Positions 47,700 to 60,680 are shown, counted from the stretch's first letter. The stretch: DNA of 64,000 nt from Trichostrongylus colubriformis (GCA_963978905.1 OZ022257.1:54268873-54332872); one strand, 5' to 3'. Notes: generated from the letters alone by a model not told the origin. Translations and numbers: made by a program.

Positions 47700-48130
47700 T
47701 CGAAAAGCGCCTTCGAGCTGTAGAAACCGTAACGGATAACAGCTGACACCTTTGGATGACAGACTCCGCCTCCAGGCGACGTGATCCCTGATTGGCCACG
47801 ATGAGAGCGGCCAAGATATGCAGCAGAATCGAAGGGATTGCGACGCGTTTTCGCAGTTTCAGCTTGAAGCTCACTCCAGAAAATTGATTCTGTCGTATTT
47901 CCAAACATTTCCTGGTGTGGCAACACTTGGCAACATGCCAGTGAACTCGTCTGGGCTACCCGCTTCTTGACTGAAAGGTCGAGCGTAGATAATCAACGGT
48001 GGGAAGAAGGTCCTATTTATCAGGTCTTTGACTACTTCCTTCTGCTTTTTCGTCACCGTCGTATTACTCAGCTTTCATGTTCACTTCATTTTCATTGATC
48101 ATCCGAACTTCCCCTAGAACTGCCTCTGAG
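47700..48130. repeat. Dispersed repeat H, copy 2
   Basis: Same-orientation relative of 95-500: 'tttcagcttgaagctcactc', 'tgtcgtatttccaaacattt', 'caacggtgggaagaaggtcc' and 'ctcagctttcatgttcact'. Confidence 0.7.
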
Positions 48131-48993
48131 CAGCAGAATCAATTCTGATAAACTAAAGCTAATTCTGCCATTTCAGTCTGAGCCAATTGAAATGCTTCTG
48201 AATGCTTTATAAAAACAACAAGCCATGGCCGGAAGTATCTCAAACGGCCATTTCCACTCGTCTAATTGCTGGCTTCGAGAAAATAAGAAAACAGGATCTA
48301 GCGTAAACTGAGAAGTACGAGCAGGCTGTCGTATTTGGTTGGGAAGGATGCTGTAGGGGTTTGTCGATTAATCAGTGGGTAGTATATACATATGTACATA
48401 TACAAAATAAGAAACAATTCTTCTCATTTTCATTGAGCAGTTGACCCCTTTTCCCCGATCGATGATGGTTTTTGGGGGAGTAATTAGGGGGAAGGTGGGG
48501 TGGGGGAAAGCATTGAAAGACCTTCAAAGAGTGGGCTCATATAAAGACGTGTGGAAGTCGTCGTCTCGATTATCGTTCCTGTAAAAATGACAGCAGAAAA
48601 TATTGCAGCTCGGTTTATCTATTCTAAAAAACACACACATAAATCGATTTACATCTTGAAATCAATATCGATTAAACTCGATTACCCTTTGAAGTCCATC
48701 AAACTACCAACTTTGAATTTATATTATATGTTTCATAAACATCAAAATGCCTCGAAATCTTCTGGTTTAATTCAATTCTGCATAGTAAATCACATAGTTA
48801 ATTTGGTGAAATGATTTTTTTCCAGCAATCTTCGGACGTCTCCTATACACCCGAAACTCGTACGGAAACATCTATACAGTGAATGTATGCCTACTGTCTA
48901 GTTGACCCAGTGGTGGGTGGAGTCTGACCACTGGGAACTTTCTTTATAAAGGATATTGGCTTTCAATTTCAGTTAAAATGGATCATAGATCAA

Positions 48994-51900
48994 TTACTTG
49001 AGTTCTTTGAAATCAGCCAAGTCGCCATTTTCCTTTTCAAATCGGATTCTGTAGTAGATCGTTAACGACCGCACCCATGCCTGAAATTAATTAGGTGTAA
49101 TGGGGATCTTATAGGCGTCAGAAACGAATAGGAAAGCGATAATACCTGTTCATTTCCGTATTTCACCTTATATACACCAGCACCGAGGGTTTTAATTCGT
49201 AAATAGTCGACTGTGGGCATTCCTGGGTAATCGAAATCGGGAAACCAGTCTGAAACTATGGAAAAAAATTCGGGAATACTCAGATCACCGGCGCTGTCCA
49301 AACTGACCGGTCATCTCATCCAAATTATGGTCGACGGCGGTGACGTCATCTTTGTACCAAATACCCATGCCGAATGTTCGGTCACAAAATCTGAGATTAC
49401 AGAGTCGATGTGAACAGTAAACGAAGCTAATGAGCAATCTGGGTGTGTACTCTTATGCCAGGATTTCGCACGACGACGAGCGGCGTGTGACGCAGTGTGT
49501 GCGAGCTATGCGCGTCGCGGTAGTTGGGTCCCAAAACGATTACACGGGAACCTATGGACACGATACGTAGTTGACTTGTAATCGCTTCGGGACCCAGCAA
49601 CATGGCGTCTTTAGCTCGTCCGTATGGCTTCACTTGTGACATGCCGCGGTGCGAAATCCTGACATAAGGGTACACACCCGAGTAATCTAACACAAGGACA
49701 CCTGTTAATGACGATATAGGTAGGTTCGTGAGTGGTAACCACGTAGGTAACGACTTTCGCTTTTCCAGCCGGTATCACAGCACAGGTAAGGGCACTTGGA
49801 GCAGGAGCTCGCTCATCCGGTTCCCAGTATAACTCGCGTGGAATCGGGTCAAATGGGATGTTCAGGCGATCGCTGCAAAGGACTGTTGTAATAGTGGTAC
49901 TTGAAAACAAACAGCCTATGAGTGCGGAAGTTGGCAGCATCGTGCCTCCCCATTGGTCCATCCGAGAACCGACCAATGAGGAACGTGCAATTTATCTGCA
50001 TGCACATTTCGCGATGCATTTACTTTATTACATACCGACACATTCCATCGCCGTTTGCATCGTACAGCGTGCCACCCCAATGAGCCGGAACGTTTTCTGG
50101 TTTGGCAACCTGGAAGCATGAAACATCTATCAGGCAAAGCTCTCGCAAATAGCTGAGTGATTACCTTTTGAATCTGATTTTTCCAATCGCTATTGGTCGT
50201 ACAGATATGCACCTTATTTCGAGTTCTTTCCGGAAGTAAAGGACCTATCGCCTAAAAACAGCAGTCTTCATCAGAGTTTAAGGACATTTCCGAATAAAAT
50301 TCACCTTCACTTTGGAATAAATTCAATGTGATATCAAAAAAGCAAGAAGCTACAGATATTTTCGTGGGGACTTATGAGAGACCAGTTTCATGATAGGTGT
50401 CGCGTGCGGACGCGTTGCGACAGTGTAGCGAGTTTCAGTCCTACTTTGAAGGTGTAAGCTTCTTCATGTTGCTTTTATACTGCCAGGCTGCTAGAGGGGC
50501 CTGCTGCCACGCGCTCTAATTATAACACGTGAACCAATCGCGTTTCATGTGACGATGACGCAACTCGACGTTTCTTGCTAATTCCCTTTTTTCGATCTTT
50601 TTCTCAGCTTCTTTATCTTGCGTAATAGTACGTATATGTTCAATGGATCGAGTGATTCGATGAAATGAAGAGAAACTTGATTGGGTCGCTGCGCGAACGC
50701 GCGTCGCGAAGTATGAAAGCGACCTTGTATTCTCATATTATCATTCGGTTCTGTCAGAGCAGGAAGAAACGAGCGTCAGTCTCTTAGACCAGTTTCTTAG
50801 TATTCATCTTTTTTCATAATTCTTATCTCTGACGCGTCCACTCAATAAACAAATAAATGAATAAATAAATAAATATTCTGACACATCAGCGCATTCGCGC
50901 GCCCAGCAAATGCAAACTCCTGGACCATGTTGAAGCATACATATTTTGAAAAAACTTACCTTCCAGACTAAACCCATGAATGGTGGGGCGTTCACCATGT
51001 AGAATCGTTTAATCCATTCTGGATAATTAGTGTAGACTGACGCCCAAAGAATACGATAGGGACCTGAAATTGAAAGATGATTTCACTTGTCAATTTCTTT
51101 TCCACCGTCTCTAAAAATTTGTTTTTTGTTCATTGAAGTACCAACGATTTCAGCTGAGCCATAGCTTCCCAGGACATTTTTCCATCACGAGTGCTTCAAG
51201 ACATCCTTTTCGGACACGTCAAGCGAGAACGCAGCACTCGCTCACCTTTGCGAGTGGTCAATCCCTCAAGCTACCAGCGGTGCACTTGTCACACGCGGCG
51301 AAGCCATTCACGTGGCGCAGTGACTCAGTTTGAGTGTCCTGTCGCACATTCTATTGTAAAACTTCTGAATCAGTTTTGTTTGACCCTCAGTTCTGGACCA
51401 ACGGGAAATCATCAAGACCGGTTTTGGAGATCGAAGGTACTTTCCGGGATGATCAGATTAGCTGTTTCACATGCTGGGCAGATGGATAATCGGATAACTG
51501 TCCAAGCTTCACACTTGTTGCGCTGCCACTGCGCCTCCTCGCAGCGTCAAGCCCGTATGAATCCTCTCCGATTCCGCCCACCCACTTCGACCACACCTGG
51601 CATTAGACTAAGCATTTTCCTACGTGGCATTCACGTAGTAAAGGAGGCTCACCAACGGTTTTGATATGATAAGATAAGCCGGTAATCCCTATGAATAGGG
51701 GAACGTGTGCGCAGGGCGATGCAAGCACCGGGAGTGGAGGATTCTCCGACAGTGGAGTCGTACTTGACCGGACGGAGGGGAGGGATCGTCCTTACAAAGA
51801 ACTGGGATAGGGATGGGAAAATCCAAACTTTCAATGAGCGGTTGAGAAGGGAGGAGTATTACGCAGCGCACTCGGATGGAGAAATGTGAAATAAATATCT

Positions 51901-54711
51901 TTTTACTTCAAGAAAGAATACATACCAATGAAACACATTGCATCGTACGTTCGGCAACAGTCACTGGTATTGCAGAGGTCAAAAAAGTGTTGGGTGGGGG
52001 TCATATTTAGTACCGGTAGAGGGGGGTCGTACTAAGGCAACTGCTCTTTTCGACATCTGGGAGTGCCTTGGATACAGGTGAAATCGCTGAATTCTTAGTG
52101 ATTCCATTAAGCATAGACTCCTCTCCAGGCTGCAGTTGTTGTACAAGGTGTGTAGTCAGGAAAGCCTTGCAGTGTTACCATGGGTTCTTGTTGGTTTTTG
52201 TTCTCGGGTGAGTGAACAAGGGGCCCTACTTTCATTTGCGGACGCGTAGCGCTACCGCGGAATGTGCCTCTAATGCTTTTTCCCTGCTTGACCACTAAAA
52301 CTGGGTAACTGTTTCCATGAAACATTCACAACTCCGACCTTTGAAACGAAAGATCCCCTCGCCCATTGCTATTTGTTCGCCAAGGCAGCGGTTCTTGCGT
52401 GGGAAGTGGCTGTGATTGTGAACGTCAATGCGCGGTGGTAACTAAGTGGCTTTGATAATGTTTTTCGCCCGTGTTACACTGCCTAACTTGTCTCGCGCCC
52501 CATCAACATCGGGTTACTCAGTATCAATTGATAATGTATAGCAATGACAGCCATAAGGAATAGTAAACGTGACTATCATTTGAATAAAATACACTGTTCG
52601 TCAGTGATGAGTACACATAAGTTTAGGTAACTATAAAATTTTATATCTTCAAGTGACGATCCAGTACGTAAGCAACCAGGTTTTTGATTCCCGCCACACG
52701 TCACAGATCCACGTGATTTCGATCAATAGTCAGTGATATGCGGCACACAGGTAAATACGTCCACAGCCAGAACAAAGGGTAATATAACTGCCAATATCCC
52801 AAGATATATGCGTAAAAGGTAACCCCATAATAAAATAGTGCAGGAAGAAGCAGAAGAAATCAAGGTTAGTGGCAATGCCCAAACCTCTAACTCCCTCGCT
52901 TTCTTTGATTAGTTTGAAATTTTGGACAACTGGGTGGTATCAAGTAGGCCTTCGGGACGACCCCTTGCAAGGTGAAAGGTAAAACCTCAAAGTCTGCAAG
53001 AACCTAGGAGTAAACGCGACTTTCCGCAATCAACCTTCACGAGGCATAACCTCTCAATTTTTTACAGGGAGCATTTGTTAAATTTCTACGACGGGAATAC
53101 AAACGAGTGATTTTTTGTTTATGGTTTTTTTTCTGGGCAAACATAACTTTGCCTTCTTTGAATATTAACGATGTTTGCACTGATTTCCCTGAAAAGTGTG
53201 GGATCACGATATCTTTAGTTAATGATGAGGCATACCTGTGACTATACTCAGTAAGGAAGTATCGAATTTGAGTCCATCTAAGTCAAGAATATAGATGACG
53301 GATGCCTAAAACAGATAGTTTTCTTAAAAATCAAATCGCACCTGAACAATCTTCCCAGTAATTCCCTCGGAACTACCTGTTTTCCTGTTTCTGCTTCCAT
53401 TTTATTTAACTCGGCAAGCATGCTTTCTTGAAATCGGAACCGTTGTATGAGAAAATCGGACAATTGGACCGATTTCAATATTCCCACCAAATCGATACGT
53501 CCAGCGCATTCTATCACCAACAAAGTGTTGTCTTGACCCGTTTTTCCTGCAATAGAATGTTTTACGATTGTTTTCCCGCGAAACATTAAATTTACCCGAA
53601 AACGTGGGGAGAATGGGAACGCCACCGCGTACACTCACCGACCAATCCTATAGGAAAATACTGTTTGAGAATTGGATGCTCTGGGATTTTTTCATAGTTG
53701 TCGAGATCGTAGAATTTTCTGAATTTCAGATGACGTCGTAATTGGGCTGACGCCTCTTCCATGTCAAAGCCATAGCCCTGGAAACTCATGGGTTAGAATA
53801 ACAGGATTATATTGCCGTTACTATCATTATGGAAATTCTTTATTATCAGAGATTCCTGTCGTATTGATACGCTATACCAACTTCTTAGTCTTACTCGTTT
53901 TGAGGAGCAGTGTCATGGATCTAACATTAATAGAATCGCATTCACACTCAGCGCCGGCACGGCGTTGCGTTCACAGACAGCGAGGCAGGATAGCATGGGA
54001 GAGGTGTAGAGGCGACGCAAACAAAGAGGCACGGTGGCAAGCGGAGACGCAGAGATACGAAGCCACTTCCTGTCGCCGGCAGCAAGGTATAAACGCAGCC
54101 TGGGACGAACATGGTACAGGGACAAATGACCCTGCTTTGAGTGGCATGATCAGCCCGCCTTGATCAACTAAGCTTTCGCTGCCTTCAGATTGGTGAACCA
54201 ATAGAAATTGGACTTGGATGCAATGACAGAGTTGGACATGAGCCTTTGTCCCAGAGTCAATGTATGAACGAAGTCGCATTCAAAAGAATGCCGTCATGAT
54301 AATTAGGGAAGTTCAGTGCCTACTTTATTATTCATTTATTATCACAGTTGGTATTGAAGTAGAAAAGAAAAGAGCGATGTGGACTCTTACCTGAGCCCAT
54401 CGCAATAGATTGAAGTCAGTGCCACATTTGGGCGTCAGAAGATCGCTATTCTGCAAACATTAGCATAAGTTTAAAAGTACAAATGCATATTAATGAGCTA
54501 AACAGATGCATTAATCCACTATAAATATGTAGATAAGCATTGAACTATTGTAAAAGTCCTCCTGGCCCAGCTATTTTTTGCAACGAAGGATCATGGCATG
54601 GATGTGTAATGTTTTAATTTATGCTATAAAAAATTCAAAATTGAGGCCTACCTCAGCTCGTAAGCGTTTAACTGCTTGAGCTTCTTCCTTATTCATCACC
54701 GCCTTACTCAT
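48994..54711 (-). CDS. SEC14-like CRAL-TRIO plus GOLD domain protein, 404 aa
   Basis: Twelve minus-strand exons in consistent phase: 54711-54652, 54450-54391, 53777-53639, 53546-53377, 53305-53236, 51063-50960, 50251-50165, 50109-50036, 49872-49702, 49390-49308, 49255-49146 and 49080-48994 (TAA). They give 404 residues, the size of vertebrate SEC14L2 and the nematode CTG proteins. The CRAL-TRIO-N part includes DFNLLRWAQGYGFDMEEA. The lipid-binding fold follows: LLVIECAGRIDLVG, SVIYILDLDGLKFD, YPEWIKRFYMVNAPPFMGLVW, KVHICTT and PAHWGGTLYDANGDGMC. The C-terminal GOLD domain has TYVVTTHEPTYIVI, GIWYKDDVTAVDHNLDEMTG and GVYKVKYGNEQ. Known: cytosolic exchange or sensing of phosphoinositides, tocopherol or other hydrophobic ligands; GOLD domains mediate Golgi or membrane protein contacts. 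The 2.2-kb intron 51064-53235 holds a relative of element E, and a MITE sits between exons 9 and 10. Confidence 0.96.
49441..49679. mobile_element. MITE family A, intact, in SEC14-like gene intron
   Basis: Starts GGGTGTGTACTCTTATGCCA and ends with the complementary TGACATAAGGGTACACACCC. It is the reverse arrangement of 18091-18328 inside ('acatgccgcggtgcgaaatc' at the right). It lies in the intron 49391-49701. Confidence 0.9.
51700..52080. repeat. Diverged relative of the core of element E
   Basis: It matches 25080-25440: 'accggacggaggg', 'aactttcaatgagcggttga' against 'aactttcaataggcagatga', and 'ggggtcgtactaaggcaact' against 'ggatcgtactgaagcggct'. The long terminal arms of element E are absent. 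It lies in the large SEC14-like intron. Confidence 0.75.
53936..54100. mobile_element. MITE family B copy in SEC14-like gene intron
   Basis: 'cattcacactcagcgccggc' on the left and 'gccggcagcaaggtataaac' then GCAGCC on the right. Confidence 0.65.
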
Positions 54712-54760
54712 TACCGAAGCGAGTAACTGAATGGAACAATCATGGGATTAACAGGCTATT
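54712..54760 (-). promoter_or_regulatory. Probable trans-splice acceptor of the SEC14-like gene
   Basis: On the minus strand 'ttgttccattcag' is followed by TTACTCGCTTCGGTA and then the ATG at 54711. This is consistent with a spliced-leader acceptor and an 18-base leader; it supports the chosen start but is motif evidence only. Confidence 0.4.
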
Positions 54761-54983
54761 TATTTGCGAATTCAAGTTAATCCGATCCGACAAAGTATTT
54801 GGAGCAGAGCATGATCTAATTCGAAAGCTCATCACAATAAACAAACGCATGAACTCGATTCAAGAGGTAATAATTGGTTCATGAATTCGGCTAAAAATTG
54901 GGTTTTGGGTGGTGCCTATAGTCAGAAGAAGATTTCACTACACAGCGCGCGACGCACTACGCAAGCTAGCAACATCGTATGTA

Positions 54984-56360
54984 TTGGGTTGAGGAATAAG
55001 TCCCCGCCGTTTTTTTAAACCCCGTTTTTCACATTGTTTCCTCCATCTTTTGACAAAGCTTATATATGTTTTCGATGGAGATTTTTCTGCTCTACAAAAT
55101 GCTATTTTCTGTTTTTCGATTCCTTCGACCACCTAATATTTACGAGCTTTGGAGATGAAGTAAGCTGAAGGCAAAAAATTGGCACTTGCGCACCTCCTCT
55201 TTCTGTTCTGCCATCGAGATTAAAAAATGTATGTGTGCATGCTTTCGATAGAGCTTTTTCAGCTCTACAGAATGGTACTATTTTTTATTTAAATCGCTCA
55301 ACTTTTTGCTGTTTTTAGGACTCACAAATGCAGTACTCGCGAAAGGGTACACTTTGGTTACCATCTCTTCCTCGTCTATCATCGAGATTAGAGAGGATAT
55401 GCATGTATGCATTCGATACAGATTTTTTTGCTCTACAAGATGGTACCACCCGTCTTCCAAATCCTTTCATATTTTAGCATGTAGGAATAAGTTTCCACGT
55501 GTTTTTCAATTCAATATTGCGTAATGAAAACGAATTTTTTTGCAGAGTGTCTTGCATCTTTCGATGGAGCTCTCTTTGCTCTACAAGAGAATGTTCACGG
55601 TTTTTGTTGAAATAAATTTTTGCTTTTTTTAGATGTTTCAAAAGTCAACGAAATCGACTATTTTCGACCCTATGTGACGAAAATGCTCGAATTCGTCGAC
55701 TTTCAAACGATCTAAAAAACAACAGAAATTTATTTCAACAAAAACCGTGAACATTCTCTTGTAGAGCAAAGAGAGCTCCATCAAAAGGTGCAAGACCCTC
55801 TGCAAAAAAACTCGTTTACATTACGCAATATTGAATTGAAAAACACGTGGAAACTTATTCCTACATGCTAAAATATGAAAGGATTTGGAAGACGGGTGGT
55901 ACCATCTTGTAGAGCAAAAAAATCTCTATCGAATGCATACATGCACATCCTCTCTAATCTCGATGATAGACGAGGAAGAGATGATAACCAACGTGTACCC
56001 TTTCGCGAGTACTGCATTTGTGAGTCCTAAAAACAGCAAAAAGTTGAGCGGTTTAAATAAAAAATAGTACCATTCTGTAGAGCTGAAAAAGCTCTTTTGA
56101 AAGCATGCACACATACATTTTTTAATCTCGATGGCAGAACAAAAAGAGGAGGTGCGCAAGTGCCAATTTTTTGCCTTCAGCTTACTTCATTTCCAAAGCC
56201 CGTAAATATCAGGTAGTCGAAGGGATCAAAAAACAAATAGTAGCGTTCTGTAGAGCAGAAAAATCTCCATCGAAAACATATATAAGCTTTGTCAAAAGAT
56301 GGAGGAAACAATGTGAAAAACGGGATTAAAAAAACGGCGGGGACTTATTCCTCAACCCAA
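54984..56360. mobile_element. 1377-bp foldback (giant hairpin) element, mariner-like ends
   Basis: Flanked by TA on both sides. It begins TTGGGTTGAGGAATAAGTCC and ends with the exact complement. The arms pair nearly perfectly along about 690 bp up to a small centre near 55690-55705. Each arm carries 'atagagctttttcagctctac'-like internal repeats. The ends resemble mariner-family terminal repeats. There is no transposase frame, so it is non-autonomous. Nearly identical arms suggest recent insertion or ongoing correction between the arms. Confidence 0.92.
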
Positions 56361-56362
56361 TA

Positions 56363-56510
56363 GTTGGGTCCTTAAGTGATCACCGCGTCCTTTGCTTACT
56401 TTAGGCACACGGTAATCGCTTCAGGACCGAATTACATAAGGTTAATTCAGCTCGCACGCATCGCTTAGCCCGCCGCATTGAAAATCCTGCTTTCACGATA
56501 CATTGAGAAG
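56363..56510. repeat. Degenerate family A fragment next to the foldback element
   Basis: 'gttgggtccttaagtgatca', 'cggtaatcgcttcaggaccg' and 'agctcgcacgcatcg' echo the interior of family A, but the terminal repeats are missing. Confidence 0.5.
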
Positions 56511-56815
56511 AAGTTGTTATTCAGCGGTCAGTTTTTCTATTGCGGGGTGAACTCGTAAGGAACTATGGATGAATCAGTGAGCCATTTCAGCGTTAAGTAG
56601 GACCCTCTGTTGAGTAGGAAATTGTTTCACCTTTGCGGGTGCTGCTTAGCCCAAAATTAAGGCAAAAACAGGCTGCCGTACTGCACTTCTAAAGGGTTCA
56701 AGTGTGACAATTCTTTAAGCAGACAAGAGAGGGCAGATAGGGGACCCTCTTGCGTCTGGTTAATCTATGAAGTTGAATGGAGGCCAGACTTCCCTAAAGA
56801 GGTACTACGCTACAG

Positions 56816-57163
56816 GACACTACACACCGGGCTGATCACGAGTTTTTTTCCGGCGAGACCGACGTAAGTGCGACTGTAAGCGACGATGAGGAAGATAAGG
56901 AGGTTGAAGTACTTTGAAAGTTTGATGAACTGTGATGAACTGAGTGGAGGAACGATGGACGGACAGGAAGAGTGCAAGGACAGGTGAGAGCCCTACCACC
57001 ATCATCACCAACACCAACTGCCAGCTCGAAGATCGACACCGATGGCAACAGCGAGATAAACGACCAGTTTTCAAGCGACTTCATCAAAACACACGTCGCT
57101 ACCAACTCTAGTAACACTGCTACCGTATCAACGTCTAAACGCTCCCAAAACTCACGCGGTTGA
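56816..57163 (+). CDS. Possible terminal exon pair of a Ser/Thr-rich protein
   Basis: Frames 56816-56908 and 56984-57163 (TGA) join in phase 0. The first reads TTHRADHEFFSGETDVSATV and ends with an acidic run (SDDEEDKEVE). The second is Pro/Ser/Thr-rich (LPPSSPTPTASSKIDTDGNS) and ends TSKRSQNSRG. The composition looks like a disordered protein tail. The donor GTACTT is weak; a stronger GTAAGT at 56864 is an alternative. No upstream exon or domain was found, so this may be chance. Confidence 0.3.
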
Positions 57164-57535
57164 AACATCAGAGCCTGATTTGGGCGGAGTTATAGCAAAA
57201 AGGTTGAAATTGATTAAAAACTTCTTATTAGCTGTTTTTGCCGTTACACTTCGTTAGTGTGGTTGAAGCTGGAATCGGTAATGTTCATACACACCATAAT
57301 AAGTACATCAGCGCGGAACTTGAAGGCACACTCCTGTGACTAATTCAATCCAGTCCTTGCTCCCCATAAGTGAGACATTATGGGCCAGAAAGAAGGTGAT
57401 TGAACGGTTCCACCGATTGAGCAAAAGTGACGGGAGAGCCAGTTAAATAGCACGAAATTTAACAGTTTTTAATTTACAGTTTTGGTTGTGAGATGCGCCG
57501 CGTATCCTAGTCTCATTAAAAATCGTTGTGCCATT

Positions 57536-57720
57536 TGAATGCGGTTTGGCTTATACAATGATTAGCGGAGGACAGCAGATGTACAAATCAGTGCTTTTGT
57601 CTTTTTGGACGAGTTTGATAACAATTCACTTACATACCACATAGGAATGGCTGCTCAGTCGGCGTGGAGGGGCATCGATGCGGGATTTGATGCGTGATAG
57701 CAGCTGATAAGGGCTGTTAA
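57536..57720. repeat. Dispersed repeat I, copy 1
   Basis: It shares 'ttggcttatacaatgattag' and 'catcgatgcgggattt' with 63110-63310 ('ttggcctatacaatgactgc', 'atcgatgcgggattg'). A segment related to the 2700-3060 tandem unit follows directly. Confidence 0.65.
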
Positions 57721-60680
57721 GAAGCCTCGAGGCTAATGTCGCCAAATCTGTTTCACCTTTCGGGCCAATCTTAGAGCCCCCACACTCATAGGTGTTTCAA
57801 GGGCTGGAACGGGAACATTGAAATTAGGTGATACAAACAGATAACGCTGCCCAGGAAAGAAGGTACGGTAGTGGAGTGGTCACATTGCTGGCACCTGACC
57901 TGTTATTTGCAGCTGTTCCGCTAAAATTACTGAACTGGAATTCCAATAGCCAATAACAGTTTCGAAATTGTTTTAAAATTTGAGAGTTACAGATCTGTTG
58001 TTCTGAGAGGTGAAGGAAATGAGATGAACTCTGCCAAGAAACTTTCTACATTCAAAAGTTCACTCAAATATGTCTGTCATGGACAGATGAGGTGAGCGAT
58101 AGCAAAGAGATATATTGTACATCGCAGGAACATTTCAACAGGCCCACGTGACCCTATAAAACGAGTTTGATAGAAATTACAGAATCCCCTAGAATTGCAC
58201 TTTGTATGAATATTGGTGACCCAAAAAATTCCATTTGGCCTGGTGAATTGAAAACAGCCAACCACACCCTCAACGATAAGTTCGGAGTTGTTTCGGAAGT
58301 GCACGGGGAATTTTGAAAAGTGCCAGACGATGTGCTTCAAATTTGAGTTCCGTCTAGCAAGATACACAGTGAATGGGATAGCTGAAAATTTTTTTATCCT
58401 AAAAATTTTCACTTGGCAAGGGTCACTTCTCAGTATCTTACTTCTCAAGCTAAAACTGTAAAGGAGCCCGTACGATTCAATTATCCAATTTATTGCATAG
58501 CAGTTAGCGGCTAGAATGGAAAAATAATGATTTTTCGAATAGTAAGTTTCTTGGGTCCCCAAGCAAAAACAGCAGAAAACGGTAAAACTCCAATTTTTCG
58601 AGCACAATGCATTGTGAAAAAAATAGTATTTTGTCGGGTTTAGGCCCTTTTCTAAATTTTTTGATATCATCCGTTTGAGCAAGGATAGAGCTAAATCGCG
58701 TACAAATTTCGATTCGAGTGCTGATAAGGCCGCTGATACTTAGTTTTTTTGTGGAATTAAAACCTTCTTCTGAATATCGAAACTCTAAACTCTGCCAATA
58801 AATCAATCCAAAGTGGACTCCCACAAAAATCAAGCGAGGGAAATTTTTTCGAAAAAGTGACAGTGAAAAATAGGCCTTTCAAGGATCCAGCGAAAAGATC
58901 TTGATAGTGATCGGATGAAGACATCTTACGGTGACTAGGAGACGGTCGGACTGCGCAAGAAGAATATCGATGATTCCCACGAAGACAATGTCCTTGACCG
59001 CACTCCGACCGTGATAGCGGTGACATTTTATCAGCCTGCGAGGATATTACCCGATGTAGTACCATGGCCAGGCGCTCTCCGTAGTAGTATTGAAGTGTAA
59101 TCGATGATCTTGCATGATACCGACTTGAGCGAAAGCGATTTGATGGCTATCTTGGACGAGTTCAGTGTTTACAGTCATTGCATCTATTGTGCATGTATTA
59201 AATAAACAGTGCAATAAATATCGTTAGTGGCGGATCGTTTCGACAATTCCAGAAATGTTTTTGAACTAAATGATATAACATCAAGCAATACATTTCATAA
59301 AGAACAGCCAGAACACATCACCCATACGTGGGGAAAGGAATGAACTGCCGAAAGATACTTTAAAAGGAAATGTGGTTATTGACAACAAGACGTTAGTAAA
59401 TAAGTGGAAACCTGCTTCATCCATGTGTTGGTAAACAAAATGCCTTCCAAATTGGATCACCGAAGGAAAACAACAAAAAGAATTCTAATGGGATTCAGTC
59501 CATCGGGAAACGTGAAGTCCAATGAGAACGTGAAATCAAAAGAATCTAGAACAAAATTGTAGCTTGAAATTTTGAAAAGAAAAGGGAAATTGAATTATTG
59601 TGAGCAAGCATAATGTATGTGGCTTTAAAATCTCACTCGCTTTTATTATGCGCCTATTTTTATGCGTTTTTTTTTCATTTCGTCACACTAATACATACAT
59701 AGACTGAGATGGGACTTTTTACCTGAGCAATGGACTCAGAATAAATAAAAATAATGAAGTTATAGTCAGAGATTGTACAATGTGGTTTTTTCAAATCAGT
59801 ATATATTGAGGTTTATTAGCTTTTAAAGCAGATAAATAATGTTTGGTCAGAAACAACCTGGAAAAGCTTTGACCGACGTTTCCCTTGGTCCCCTAGATAC
59901 CTGACGGCGCTTGCGATTAATTTTGACAGGCTCAGAAGAGAGCAATTCATCAAAAGGTACCAGAATGGAGGGAGCAAAGGGTATGCTTAGGCACGTTGGT
60001 GTCCTTGAAATGGCGAAGACACGAATTCGCTTTAACATGGATCACCTCAATGGCTGCATTCCATAGAAAAACGCTGTTCGATCAAAGAATAAAAGAAGAT
60101 AGACGAAGAAAACGGTTGGGTGGCTGTGGACTGAACAGAACTGGGTGATTAGGAGGAGAAAAGGATGACAGATCTTGATCGCGGCTGATCACATCGAAGG
60201 AATCAGTGATCACTGGATCGGACCGTGGCTACCAGCGAATCACCTGGTACTGTAATACGCCCACAGAACCACGATAACCTGTTTAGCGATCATCACCTGA
60301 ATCAGACAGGTACAAAAAATATTTACGGTCACTGGCCAATTCAACAGCTATAATTCGCCGAATGATCGAGAAAATTGGTAGATTACGCTGGAGGAGAGAA
60401 ACAATGTGGTCTTACAATCACTGTTGTTGGACCCTTCAGTCCTTCTTTTGTTTAGATGAGAACGATATCTGTTGTTTTGGAGACTTTGTACAACTTCTTA
60501 TTTGAAGACTTTAGCGTAAATCCTTATTTTCTCTCGGCCAACTATTCACCATAAACGATGTTGCTTCAAAAATACCAGAGGCGAATTTTGGAAACGCCAA
60601 GATTGTGGAGGTTGCTGTTCGTCAAACAGAAATCATTAGTCACATCCCAAAGCGATTATGTAGCTTTGTAGTGATCATGT

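Larger units (their letters stand above)
45402..48993. other. Intergenic region between two convergent genes
   Basis: The membrane-protein gene (+) and the SEC14-like gene (-) converge here. It holds AATAAA near 45910, a family B MITE at 46070-46232, a run of 11 C at 46874-46884 and repeat H copy 2 at 47700-48130. No gene is supported. Confidence 0.6.

Noticed and set aside
53278..53376. Extension of SEC14-like exon 4 past 53377 in open frame
   Set aside because: A donor at 53376 and the conserved continuation into exon 5 (TGKQ-ASVIYILDLDG) show that the extra open frame is intron.
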